From NCBI RefSeq assembly GCF_041146795.1, contig NC_135175.1, positions 25,623,075-25,687,074 of the forward strand: a DNA stretch of 64,000 nucleotides, in the 5' to 3' direction. The notes under the pieces were generated by a model. The model had not been told where the DNA came from, did no database searches, and worked only from the letters and a program-made list of their open reading frames with translations. Shown here in pieces: positions 49,641-60,801 of this stretch (position 1 is the stretch's first letter; each line of letters opens with the position of its first letter). The stretch is from Maylandia zebra (lineage: Eukaryota; Chordata; Actinopteri; Cichliformes; Cichlidae). The translations under genes and the position numbers were made by a program.

Positions 49641-51289
49641 AGTGCGAAGGGTTCCATTTGTCAAAGGTGCAAGAGTCTTTTTCCCCTCCTCAACACTTTC
49701 CCGGCTCAGTCTCAAACTCATTGTCTGAGCAAAGGCAGGACATTAGTCACTGCAACGCCACGGGAGCCTGCGGGGGCTAAGGACCAGCGCTCTGGAGCCC
49801 GAGTCGGACAGAGGGGAGGAGAGAGGGGAGAAGGAAGAACGGTGGGAGGGAAGGAGGGAGGGAACAAGTGAAAAAGGTGAAAGAAGGGCAAGAAAAGTGG
49901 AGGAAATGTGGGGTAGATGGAAAGTGAGGAAAAGAGAACATGGGAGCTCAGAGTATGTGTGTGGGAGAGGGAGAAAGACCGTGGGGGGGTTAGAGGGAGT
50001 GGAGTCTGTAGCTCTACCTCAGGGTTCAGTATGTAAGCCCCTGTCTACCCCCCAAAGCTGCTTTCACAAAGAGATTTACAAGACAGGTCTCCGGTGTGCT
50101 TTGCTGCCCTGCATTATGAGTGAGTGTGTAAATGTGTGTGTGTGTGTTTGACTTGGAAAAATGGGCCTTTCTGTTTTTCTATTCCCTGACTTATTTTCTT
50201 CTTTGCATCATCTATGCAAAAAAGATTTGGTCAAATTTACCAATCCAGACAGGTCAGACGCTCAACAGCCCCAGTGGAGCGGTGTGAATAACCTATTCCC
50301 CCTGGTGGCAGTGTTTGTGTGTGTGTGTGTGTCTGTGGGTGTGTGTGCATTCACGTGTGAATGTATTTCACAGATTCACACATACAAGGGATCCTGTTAG
50401 CTTTTGGAATTATTTATAAAGCCTGGCTTTTGTGTGGCGCCCTAAGTCCCTGTCTCCTCCCATTACTGCCTATGACTCTACCTGGGCTTCCTTCAGCTCC
50501 AAATGCTCCCTCAGCCACCCTCCCAGCCGAAGGAACTGAGTTTGGTGTTAAAGCTAAACCCTTTATCTGCTGCTGCTGCTACTTTCTTTTTCTTTATGTG
50601 CAATCGCTGAGCATTTTCATCCTCTGTAAAAAACAAAAAAGTTTTCTTATTCAGAAAGTCATAATGTGCAAAGACAAACACAAGTCGTGCACTTCAGAGC
50701 AACACACAGTTACCCAGAACCATCCCATATGGCCCTGATTACCCTGTAATCCAGGAAAGTTTTTTCCCCATCCCTTTTTTCTTGCACACACTGATGGGGT
50801 GAAGGTTTTTTTTATTTAGCGTGTTTTTTGAGATGCTTTATGTTAATGTTTGTCTTTTATTGAAACAAGCTGGAATGTGATTATAGTCCTGCTTGGTACA
50901 TATGAGCAGCGAACTGCTCTAGTTTCTCCATCTCCCTCTGGCATAGAGATCAATGCAAACCAGCTAACGCAGGGTAATAAGCCATTAGTACACACATTGT
51001 TGCAGAGATTTACATACATCGACCGGTGAAGTGATAAACTAGGTTCCGTGTCCTAGAGGTAAGAATTATTGTGTGTGTGAGTGATTAGCTGAATGAACCC
51101 CAGGTTAGAGTAGGTGTGTGTGTGCGGGCACGCGGGTGTGTGTGTGTGAAGCATTGCTGGGTGATCTCCTTGCGACTGCCAGTCCTGTGTGATAGGTGCC
51201 AGATTGCGTAGCTGGGAGCCAGGTTGTCTCTGCTTGTCAGGAGTGCAAGGTGGAGGAGGGGAGATGTGAGGATGATTACAGTACACTGT

Positions 51290-51530
51290 TCCTCTGATCT
51301 GATTCATCACTAACTGTCTCTCCTGCAAAGGGTGAACTTATTATCCCTGTCTCAACTTCCACGGTGGAGCCAGCTGCTCTCCATGCTTCCCAATTAACCC
51401 CAGGCGCCCGTCAAACGCTCCAATTAAGGCCTCCTCCTCCTCCTCGCAAATGTATTTGCCTGCGTTTGCCGGGCTGCTGGAGACGCTCGAACATGCGGCG
51501 GTGAGCGAGCCGAGTGTGTTTGTTTAGGAG
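51290..51530. promoter_or_regulatory. candidate conserved non-coding element
   Basis: Contains CCCAATTAACCCC, CTCCAATTAAGGCC and CAAATGTATTTGCCTGCGTT. Spaced AATTAA homeodomain-type sites in GC-balanced sequence next to low-complexity DNA. Confidence 0.3.
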
Positions 51531-51646
51531 CTGTCCTGAGAAATGGCGCTATAGCTCCCAGATTTATTTGAGATGGGGTTGCTAACAGCTGAATGAAGTA
51601 AATACACCCAGATGTTTGGCTTCTTCACAATCAAGTTGGCAGGCGG

Positions 51647-51647
<1 letters not shown>

Positions 51648-51676
<29 letters not shown>
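51648..51676 (+). repeat. G29 homopolymer run
   Basis: 29 consecutive G. Could form a G-quadruplex. Its length in any assembly is unreliable. The Gly-rich and Pro-rich frames over it are artefacts. Confidence 0.95.
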
Positions 51677-51677
<1 letters not shown>

Positions 51678-52043
51678 TGTCTGTCTAACGACAAGTCTTG
51701 TTCCTCGGTTTCTATGCTGGGGATTTTCAGGGGGCCATTTTGTGCCTGCTCTCTTTGGAGTTTATGGGAAGTTTTATTTCCACGAACACTCGGCAGTACT
51801 GTTAGGTTAAGGCATCTCATCCCGGCGTCGTGCCGTGTGATATTGCCTTGGTATTTGAGTTGCGTGAGTCTTTCTCACTGGGCTGAGAGTTTCTTCCGAA
51901 CTCGGTGTTTCAAAATCCTGTGTGTTTTTGATGCACGGGTTTCTGGCGCGCAGCAGTGTGCGTGCGCGCTTCCGTGTGTAGGAGTGTTGCTGTAGGTGGT
52001 GGGATACAGGTTTGGCAGCACTAGCAAATCCTCGGAGACTGCC

Positions 52044-52044
<1 letters not shown>

Positions 52045-52075
<31 letters not shown>

Positions 52076-52086
52076 TGTGTGTGTGC
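52045..52086 (+). repeat. (TG)n microsatellite
   Basis: About 20 TG units with one TATG interruption, in gli3 intron 1. Confidence 0.95.
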
Positions 52087-53214
52087 ATGTGTGGAGCCTA
52101 TGAGCCCGTGCAGGGAGAGGTAGTGGTGGTGGTGGTGGGGAATCTGTGGCTGATATGAAAGTGAAGGGAGAGAGTTGTCTCCCGACGCTGCCGTGGGGAG
52201 AGCCGTCAGGGAGCTAGAAGTCTTTGGGACTCCCTCTGAGCTTCAGCTGTCTTTGATCTCACACCTCCGCTGCGGTACACTCCACACTGCTCTATAGAAC
52301 ACCCTCACCTGCCGCCGATCCAGCAACACAGACTCACAGCTCGCATAGATGAGACTCTTAACTTGTATACTTGCACTTACGGCAACGCAGGGCTCAGTGC
52401 AACTGCACTTAAAAAACTGAGGTGGAAACTTTGCAAGCAGCAACTGTCAGAGAAATATATGACAATAGAGACTACACTGGTTATTTATTTATTAATTTTT
52501 TTAGGATGTATTAATTACTCGGGTAGTGTGTAAAGTTTGGGAAAGTTTTTAAAAATCAGGAGGACTCCTCATATTGCTCATCCTGTCTGATAAGGAGTCC
52601 GACATGCAAACTTTTAAGGATCTAGACTCACAGATTTAGCATGCATGGTTTTTTTAAATAAGATATTCTCAACTATGGTGTAATCAGTAATGACAAAGGT
52701 AGCGTGCTTAAGAGTCCTGCTAGTTTAAGCCTGCACATGTGAGTTCATTCCCTCGCCTCTTTTTTCCTGTCTATTACTGACATGTTGAATTAAGGTTGAA
52801 GTGCTGACCCTATTTTAAGGTATTTTTTAATGACTTGTGATGGAAGATAAATGCAAAGCCACAAACAAGCAAACAAACAAAAAAAATCCTAATAATTTTC
52901 TCCATCTGTGGAATATGTGACTCAGTGCTACCCTTTTGGATCACTTCCCATCTACACAGGAAGTCTAGCATTAAAGCAGTGCTCCTCCTTTTCTCCATGC
53001 ATTCCTTTGACTGACTGTGGCACATTTCTGGACAGCCTCATTCAGCATTCCTTTACATGCCGATTTGTTTGCCCTCCCTCCCTCTCTCCCTCCCTCCTTA
53101 TTTTTTTTTTCCAAGTCTTCCTCCGTTAACGTCCGGCTTTATCATACGAGAGCCCAACACCAAGACAACTTCATCTCATCCAATTTTCACCCCTTTAATT
53201 CGGTTTAAATGGCA

Positions 53215-53560
53215 TGGCCGCGAGGGCCAGGGCGGGAATTAATAAGAGCCAATAAAGCTCGCCGCTGGGGCATCGAGGCCAGTCTTTAAGTAAACATTAT
53301 GACTTCTTGAGGGGGGATTCAGGCGCGGCAATTGATGAATTGCGGCGAAGCTTGGGAAGGGCTAATTTCTCACTTAGCCGTCCTGATGGGGCTAGCTAAT
53401 AGGCCTTGCTTTGCCTGGCTGCTTGTCTGCTGGCTTTATTATTGTGCATTATCACGCTGCCCCCTGGCTGTTTTTAGCGTTCGGCCCCGGAGACGCCAGA
53501 GCACGTCATTAATCACATTGCGGCACTGACTCATTCCACTTCAACACTTATTCCAATGAC
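53215..53560. promoter_or_regulatory. candidate enhancer in gli3 intron 1
   Basis: The most enhancer-like block in the window: dense homeodomain-type words (GGAATTAATAAGAG, GGGCTAATTTC, GCTAGCTAATAGG, CATTAATCACATTG), an SRY/HMG-like GCCAATAAAGC, and balanced GC content without repeats or open frames. It lies among low-complexity DNA. No alignment could be run. Confidence 0.4.
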
Positions 53561-54829
53561 ACAGTGGAATGAAGGAAAGCAAGGAGGGAGGGAAAGAAAG
53601 GGAGTGCGAGCAAAATGAGAAAGGAGGAAAACTGAACTGAAAAGAGGAGGAAATTCAAGTCCGAGTGGGCAGGACAGCTTCACAATAACACTCTAACCTG
53701 TAGCTGTACAGCCATCGGATTGCACTCGGTAGTTCAGCTGCTGCAAACAGCGCTGGTTTGACTTCTGTCTGGGGTGCAGAGGATAAGAGGAGTGTATTCT
53801 ACAGTCCCCTGGGCTAAGTGGAAGATCTACTGTCAAAATCATACGTGCTGCCACTCCACTTACACAGGACCCTCCATCTGCTTGATCCTCCTCTGAGCAC
53901 AGAGGCAGAGAGAAAGATGTGTGTGAGGAGGAATTTCACTTCCTCCACTCATCCCCTCCCTTGGGCACCCCCCCTCTCTTGCTCATGTTCTACACACAGT
54001 GATTGCGCTTGCATATTGAAAGGGATGTAGAGAAACATATGCATCCACGTCCATACATACTGTTACACAGCCGGTCTCGCATACTGTCAAATCTACTCGA
54101 AACATTTCCTCTTTTCCTCCCGTGCCGTGTTCACATACACATGGGTTACATACAGCCGCTGTTTAACATTTACTTTTTTTTTTTTTTGCTGTGAAAGCAC
54201 AGCGAAGGATGCTGTTCTTGCGTCTCTGGTTGTGGCATAGCGTAGAGTGCCTTTTAATGACATGTATGAAGAATGCCTCCACAGACACAGAGCTGTTCTC
54301 GCTGCAGTTTGGAGGCCCGTTCTCCTGTGCTTTATAATATCTGCCATGTGCACGGGCTAATTGAATGGAAAACTTAGCTAAGAGTGTAGCGGGCTGCTGC
54401 AGTTGGCAACAATTAGTTTGAAAACTTTAGATAAAAAATAAGGTGTGCAGTAAAAAAAAAAACAAGTCTAGCATTTTCTCTTCTTTTCAAGGACCTTTGG
54501 GATATTTTGCTGAAGTATTAGTTTGCATTGTCTGCGAAAGGCTTCAGTAATCGGCTGAACAAGCATCTTTTCCTTCTCCTTAAGAATCAGAAAAAGTGTC
54601 TGATCAAACAAAGGCTCTGTGTTTTAGCATGGGAAGAAAATGGATAGGAACAAGGGAAACCGATACTGCATAACTGGGCCACCGCAGCATCAAAGCTGCC
54701 CGTATTATCCATTGTCTCAGTTGTCACAGCCCCACTTGCCCTGAAACAAGTGGTTCGTGAACAAATGCAAAGTCAAAAATATATAAATAAACAATCTAAT
54801 AAGCATGGGGCTGTGGGGAAAAGGAGCAA

Positions 54830-55060
54830 GGCTTCCATTGTGGTGCTCGCTTTATTTGCCCCTTATCTACTGGGTAGCGAGCGCAAAAGAGGCGTCGTGT
54901 AAGCGTCGTGATTACATCGTGTGGGTTTGTTACCCAGGAATGTAAGATGCGCTCGGCTCATTCTGCTGTGCAACACACAAGGTCCCTCACCAGCCCTCCA
55001 AAGCATCTTAAATGGAGAGGTCTGAGGGACCAAGACGCATGCGAGGATAATCTTATTAAC
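54830..55060. promoter_or_regulatory. candidate conserved non-coding element
   Basis: CpG-containing unique sequence with GCGTCGTG direct repeats (near 54892 and 54903) and CTTATCTACTGGGTAGC. Inferred by eye. Confidence 0.25.
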
Positions 55061-56239
55061 TGTGGTGAAAGCTACTGATGCTCTGTGTTGTTGCACTGTT
55101 TGTCCTTGGAAATAAAATACAAATAAAATCAGTCTTCATTTGAAACAGGCTTTCCATTTTCTAATTGTTGTGCAATACACTTGTGGTAGAAAGCTGTTTT
55201 TTTGCTGATGGGATGCTTTTAAGACCACGTATCTTTAATATAAAGATAAATCATGAACATCAGTATGTTTAAAATGTACAAAAACATCAAATTGTCATTC
55301 ATAAGTAGTCTCAATAAAGCTTTGCAGTGTAACTAGAAAAAGCTGAACTCACACGTGACACAGTAACGTGTAAATGACTAACAAACTTAATGACTCAGAC
55401 ATGCCACACTGCACAAAAAGGGTGAGAAGATCAAGCACTAAACCAGTTTGCATGTGTGTATCTGGGATTGGATATGTGTGTGTGTGTGTGTGTGTCAGGG
55501 TGTGACTAATTCTTGCTAAATGGCCCTTACTTGAGAGTCTGGTCCCCATCAGCTGTAGGCCAGACTTAGTGCCATCTGGGCACAATGTTAAGTTTTTGCT
55601 GGTGAATGAGAGCCCCAGCCCCCAAATCCCCCCCCAGCCCCTTCCCCTTTGCCCTTCAGGGCCAAGGGCATGCTGTAAAAGTGCAGTATTGAACACGAGG
55701 CCTAAGCATGTGAAGCTATTGCGCCTCCTCAGTAGGGGTTTTGAACCCATTACAGGTCCTCTAACCACCACCGAGAACCTCTACAGTCTCCTTAAGGCAT
55801 CTCATCCCCTCACACTGACCTGATCCAATGCAAACACGTGCAGTCCATAGGAAGCACACTTTGTTTTATTGCTAGATTCAGCTAATCTCGCCGAAGGGCT
55901 CACACTCCTCCTCCTCCCTCTTCTTCTTCGCCCCTCAGTGTTTTAGTTGTTCCAGCTGTGAAGGAGCTTTTAATATTGTTGGCATAGCTGCGCGACGTGC
56001 AAAACACACATTGTGCATGCAGGAAAACATGTGCAGGCACGCAGGGGCGCAGTGAGGTGCACACGGACGCATGCGTGCATACGTGAACACCCGTACACAC
56101 GTGCACGTATAGTCTCAGTCTCACACTCCTCCCTTTCTCCATTCATTTTCTCCCTTATCCCACTTTTGCTCACAATCTCCCTCAATCGTCTCCATCTCCC
56201 ATCTCTCCCCTCTAACTCGCTGCGCCGCGGTGCGTTTGT

Positions 56240-56375
56240 GCAGTGTTGATAAGCCTAAGATAGCAGATCTCGGTGGTCGCTGATGTAATGATGATGAATG
56301 CTGCGGTGCTGCCAGTCTCCCCCTCGGGGGGCCCTCGACACTGAACAGTCGCCCTAATGAAATGAACACAAATAC
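56240..56375. promoter_or_regulatory. candidate conserved non-coding element
   Basis: GTTGATAAGCCTAAGATAGC, then GTCGCTGATGTAATGATGAT and GCCCTAATGAAATGAACA. Unique, balanced sequence just before a G-run. Confidence 0.25.
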
Positions 56376-57339
56376 AGTACCCTGTCTGTGGGGGGGGGGG
56401 GATGTTGCCAAATCTAAGAAGACACTTCAAGAGTTTATATATAAATGTCCTCCAGTTTTTGATTGTGTGCGTGCATGTGTAAGTGCGTGTGCCATGCAAT
56501 TGCAAATGTGTTCCTGATGAGAGCACGCAGGTACACCTAAAGCAGCTTTATAAAATTAAACTTGTGAAGTTGCAGGCTTTAAATAACAAACAGCGGTGAT
56601 TTTTTGATAGCATTAGTGCTCGTTTAAGCCTGCGTGAAAGAAAGCAAACAGTTTTTTTTCTATCAAAGGCAAAAGTTTATTTTAGTGTTTCACTTTGATG
56701 TGTACAATTTGCAGATGACTTTCAACTCAGTGCCTTTTTCACCGAAGCGTATAATTTATGTTAAATTGATTTGCTTAATGTGCTTATAAAATAAGATTTT
56801 TTTTTCATTTTTTTCAGAGGGAACACTTTGAATTGTGGCATTTTAAACCTGTTTAATCGCCTCCCTTTCTGTGCGGAGGGATTACAGTTGAACGCAAATA
56901 ATGATACACCCTCGTTTTTCTAATTGGGTGTAGGACATTTCAATGGCAGAAACATTAATGTGAAATTAAGATTTATTCTGACTAACAACGGCATCCAGCG
57001 CCTACTTGTGAGTCATTCTGTATGTGCCAGGGATCTGTGGAGACAACTGTGGGGCTGTAAGAAAGTCCACGTACAGGTGATTATCTCTGTGATGCACAGT
57101 GTAAATGTAGCAACGTGATTTCTTGCGAGGGGGTCAAAGGGCCAAATGGCAAATTAAAACTTCTTTTGACATTTTACGTTAAGGGAAAAAAAAGCTGTAA
57201 ATTTTCTCTAAACATAGACTGATGTGTCTATGTGAGGGTATGATTTTGAGTGTTTGTGGATGGGGTAAAAATGAGCAAGCACGAAAAACGAGGGCACAGA
57301 CAGCAACATCTGCACGACTGGGTGTGGGCGTCCAGGTCA

Positions 57340-57480
57340 GAGGGATTATGGGTGAAAAGGTCCTGCTTTTAATTGCTGCTTTGGAACTGTGGCCTGCCTT
57401 GTGGAGCACAAAAGGCCCGTCAGACACGCTTCAGTGGCTTGGACTTGTGAATATTTGCCCGACCAGTGGAATGCCCCGCT
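57340..57480. promoter_or_regulatory. candidate conserved non-coding element
   Basis: Unique sequence with CTTTTAATTGCTGCTTTGG and TGTGAATATTTGCCCGACC. Repeat-free, just upstream of a Tc1 insertion. Confidence 0.25.
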
Positions 57481-57804
57481 TTCTCCTCAGCCACCCCCCT
57501 TCTGGTATGATCCCCAATCCAGAACCTCATATTTACTGCACTTTCAGCTCATTTGCTTTGGTCTGACTCACCTGGGGTGTGATAGGAATACACACATGTT
57601 TATGTGAGCTAGGCACACGAGCATGTCGGGAGCTCAGGACTCCTCTTGTTCTTTTCTCCTTCACTGATTTTACCCAAGTTCAGCTGTACAGATGATGTAA
57701 TGACAGTTTCACCGGGGCAATGGTGAAGTTTTCTCTCACCGTGCTCTTGTTTGACTTTATGCTGATGAAGTGAACGAGTGGCACCCACGAACTTAATATG
57801 AATG

Positions 57805-59175
57805 CACAGTGCCACGAAAAAGTACTTGCCCCTTCCTGATGTCTTTTGCACAGTTCTCACACTTAAATGTTTCAGATCAACAAACAAATTTTATATTCGA
57901 CGAAGATAACCTGAGTAAATACAAAATACTGTTTTTTCTGTCCAAACCTACCTGAGCTTATGTGAAAAAGTAATTATCTCACTTTGTTAAATCATGAATT
58001 AAGTGAGATTAACCACATTTTTTAGAAAGAAAGACTTCAAATTCACTAGCCAGTCTCAGACCTGATTAACCCCACACCTGTTGATCAAGAACTCATTTAA
58101 ACAGAACCTGTGTGAGAAAGTAAAGTTGTTTAAAAGATCTCAAAAATCATAACATCATGGCTCTCAAGTATACTTCACAAATGAAGAAAACTTGAAACAA
58201 TGGTGAAACCTACCAAAATTTAATATCGACGACTCAACCAGGAGGTCACAAAAGAACCAAGAACAACATCTAACAAACTGCAGGCCTCACGTCTCTCAGT
58301 TAAGGTCAAAGTTCATGATTCAATAAGAAAGAAACTGGGGAAAAAATGGCATCCATGGGAGATTCCAGAGAAACAACCACTGCTGACAAAAACAAACACG
58401 AAGTCTGCCAAAAACATCTTGATGATTTCCAAGAAAAATGTGGGAAAATGTTCTGTGGAATGACAAGACGAACGCTGAACTCGTTGGAAGGTTTTGATTC
58501 CACTCCATTTGGGATCAAACTAACACAGCATTTAATAAAAAATATTATCACACCAACAATCAAACATGGTGGTGGTAGTGTGATGGCCTGGTGCTGCTTT
58601 GCTGCTTCAGGACTTCCTGTAATTGATGGAAACATGGATTCTGCTCCCGGAGAATATCCGGCCAGCAGTTTGTGTCTCGAAAGCTCAAGAGCATTTAGAT
58701 TAGTCCACCTCTGAATATCACAAAAAACAAACAAAAAAAACAGAACAAAGTGAAGTTTTTGGAGTGACCTCAGGAGAGTTTGAGTTAAATCAGATTGAGA
58801 TCCTTTGGCACAACCTCAAAACGAGCTGTTCATGCTCAAAACCCTCTAATGTGGCTGATTAAAACAATTCTACAAAGAACAGCGGACCAAAATTACTCCA
58901 CGGTAATGTGAAAGACTCATTGCCAGTTAACGTAATTCTTGATTGCAGTTCTTGCTGCCAAGGGTGGCACAACCAGTTATTAGGTTTAGGGGGCAATTAC
59001 TTTTTCACACAGAGCCAGTTTGGTTTGGATAAAATCATCATCATCTAAAACCTGAATTTTTACTTAAGTTACTTAATATAAAACGTTGCTTGACGATCTG
59101 AAACACATAAGTGTGACGAATATGTAAAGAACTAAGAAATCAGGAAAGAGGAACATACCTTGTCATAGCACTGTA
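57805..59175 (+). mobile_element. Tc1/mariner element, near full length, decayed
   Basis: The left end CACAGTGCCACGAAAAAGTA and the right end (inverted) TACAGTGCTATGACAAGGTA bound a 1.37-kb element. The inner phrases TTCAGATCAACAAACAAATT and GGGGGCAATTACTTTTTCAC are typical of this fish Tc1 family. The transposase is on the plus strand. A 122-codon relic (58346-58714) includes HGGGSVMAWCCFAASG. Frameshifts and stops make it inactive. It belongs to the same family as 13976-14745. Confidence 0.9.
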
Positions 59176-60627
59176 CATGTATTGCACACGCTCTAATGAT
59201 TATAACTCGCTCAGGCTGCTTAACCCCCACCCCAGAAATGAAAGCATTCACTCTATCAAACACATGCAGCAGTGATTTGAGATGATATCAGTTCAAGTAG
59301 GACAAAAATGTCTTTGGTTGGAGATGACGGCTACGCATGTATTCATGTGGGAGTGATTAGAGGACAAGCTCTTGTTTAATTCTGTTTTGATTGGTAGTGG
59401 TGTAATTGCATTGTGTTTTTTTCCTCTCCTTTTTTTTTGTAAGGCAGCAATTGCTTACAGATGTTGTTGTCGGGTCAGAATGGATGACAGACTCTGGTTT
59501 TTCAGGGGGTGGGGAAAAAAACAAACAAAGCGCACAGTGTTTGTCTGAAGTTTACCCCTCACCACTTCCCCCTTGCCTTCCTTCCTTGGGGAGTTGGTAA
59601 AAATCAGCTCGCCCCCCTCTTTCTTTGAGCAGCACTACTCTCTTTGCATCACAGCTGACTTTACTGCCTTTGTATCCATGCGTGTTTACAGAGAGGAGGA
59701 CAATTAAATAGTACAGTTGGGTAATTAGCTGCTCTTTATTGTAAAGAAAATCAGTCAGACTAAATATTTCCAGTAATTATCCAAGAATTACGGGGTCTAA
59801 GTAAAGGCTTTGTAACGGACCAAATGAAACTGTCCTATACTTTGTGTAAATGAGTGGTTGTGGTGTATCACCATGTTGTCTCCATAATCAGAGACCTCCA
59901 TGACCTAGATACAGTTGAGCTTGTAGACAGCCTCTGAGGTGCTGAACTGAGCAGCATGTCTGCTAGACTGTTGGCTGAACCCCTTCTAAACCCACAGACA
60001 GTATTAACTTGAACCACCTTTATTCTTTGAAAGAAAAATTGCCCGGCACCATGATATTCCCAAAAGGGCCTTCAAACAACCCTTGTTTTTTCAGGACTGT
60101 GAATGTTTCTCTCTCTGTGGTATCCCCTTAAGGTTTCTCCTTTCTCTTTGGAAAGACTGCTAGAGTGGGATTATCAGTATATCCACAAGCTGCCTTTACT
60201 TCTATTCTGAGATATAAAACCTAGTCGGGATGTCCTGCCGCACTCTGTTTATAGAGTTGTTGTGTTTTTGACAAGATGTCAGAAGTTTAGCGTGACAGCT
60301 GAAAACAGTCGCACTAAATTTTGGTTTTGGATATTTAACCGCAGTTAGCGAGGAAGGAAATCAGGCCCCTGACAAGCAGATCAGAGCCCAGCAGGTTTGA
60401 GTTAAAATAAATCAGTGTGAGCTCCTGGATTGACCCTCAGTGTGCTCTGGGCACCATGAAAAGGGAGGACTGGATCTGAAGTTTTCCTCACAGGGTTCAC
60501 AGTCTATTTCTGAAGCATTCTACAGATAACATTAGAAAAAGTAAACTTATTGCTAACTTATTAATCTTCTAAATATAAACTTAATCTTTGCATTCACCGG
60601 GTTTATCTTCTGTTTTTTCTCCATTAG

Positions 60628-60801
60628 TTATCCCGTCTCCATGAGGTCTTGAGGAATGAACAATCGTCATGGAAACCCAGTCCCAGGCCAGTTCAGCAGC
60701 TGAGAAGAAGAAGAGGGTGGAGACCATCGTGGCTACCAAGGGCTCATTAGCACGAAGTGACATCAGTGAGAAAGCAGTGGCCTCCAGCACCACCTCAAAC
60801 G
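60628..60801 (+). CDS. gli3: GLI3 zinc-finger transcription factor, exon 2 with start codon, partial
   Basis: GLI3 is the Hedgehog-pathway transcription factor that is cut to a repressor unless the ciliary pathway is active. It patterns limb and neural tube. After a strong acceptor (TTTTTTCTCCATTAG) the exon has a 41-nt leader, then ATG at 60669 with good context (gtcATGG) and 44 codons plus one base to GTACAAG at 60802. METQSQASSAAEKKKRVE, then SDISEKAVASSTTSN, aligns with human GLI3 MEAQSHSSTTTEKKKVEN, then TDVSEKAVASSTTSN. The SEKAVASSTTSN block is identical. GLI2 and GLI1 start differently. The repressor region, zinc fingers and activation domain lie off the right edge. Two upstream frames occur in the leader: 60641-60652, and 60656-60703, which overlaps the start in another frame. 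Confidence 0.93.

Larger units (their letters stand above)
43514..60627 (+). other. gli3 intron 1 (inferred)
   Basis: About 17 kb without recognisable exons. Between low-complexity tracts ((TG)n near 47027-47048 and 52045-52084, G29 at 51648-51676) and one full-length Tc1 relic lie several balanced, unique-looking segments, listed separately. GLI3 introns in vertebrates are known to hold limb and neural enhancers. The 192-codon frame at 49293-49871 has no family features. Confidence 0.5.

Noticed and set aside
49293..49871. 192-codon frame as a protein gene
   Set aside because: No family features, low-complexity C-terminal half, in a large intron; kept only as a possible conserved element.
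57222..57566. 114-codon plus frame in gli3 intron 1
   Set aside because: No family features or splice context.
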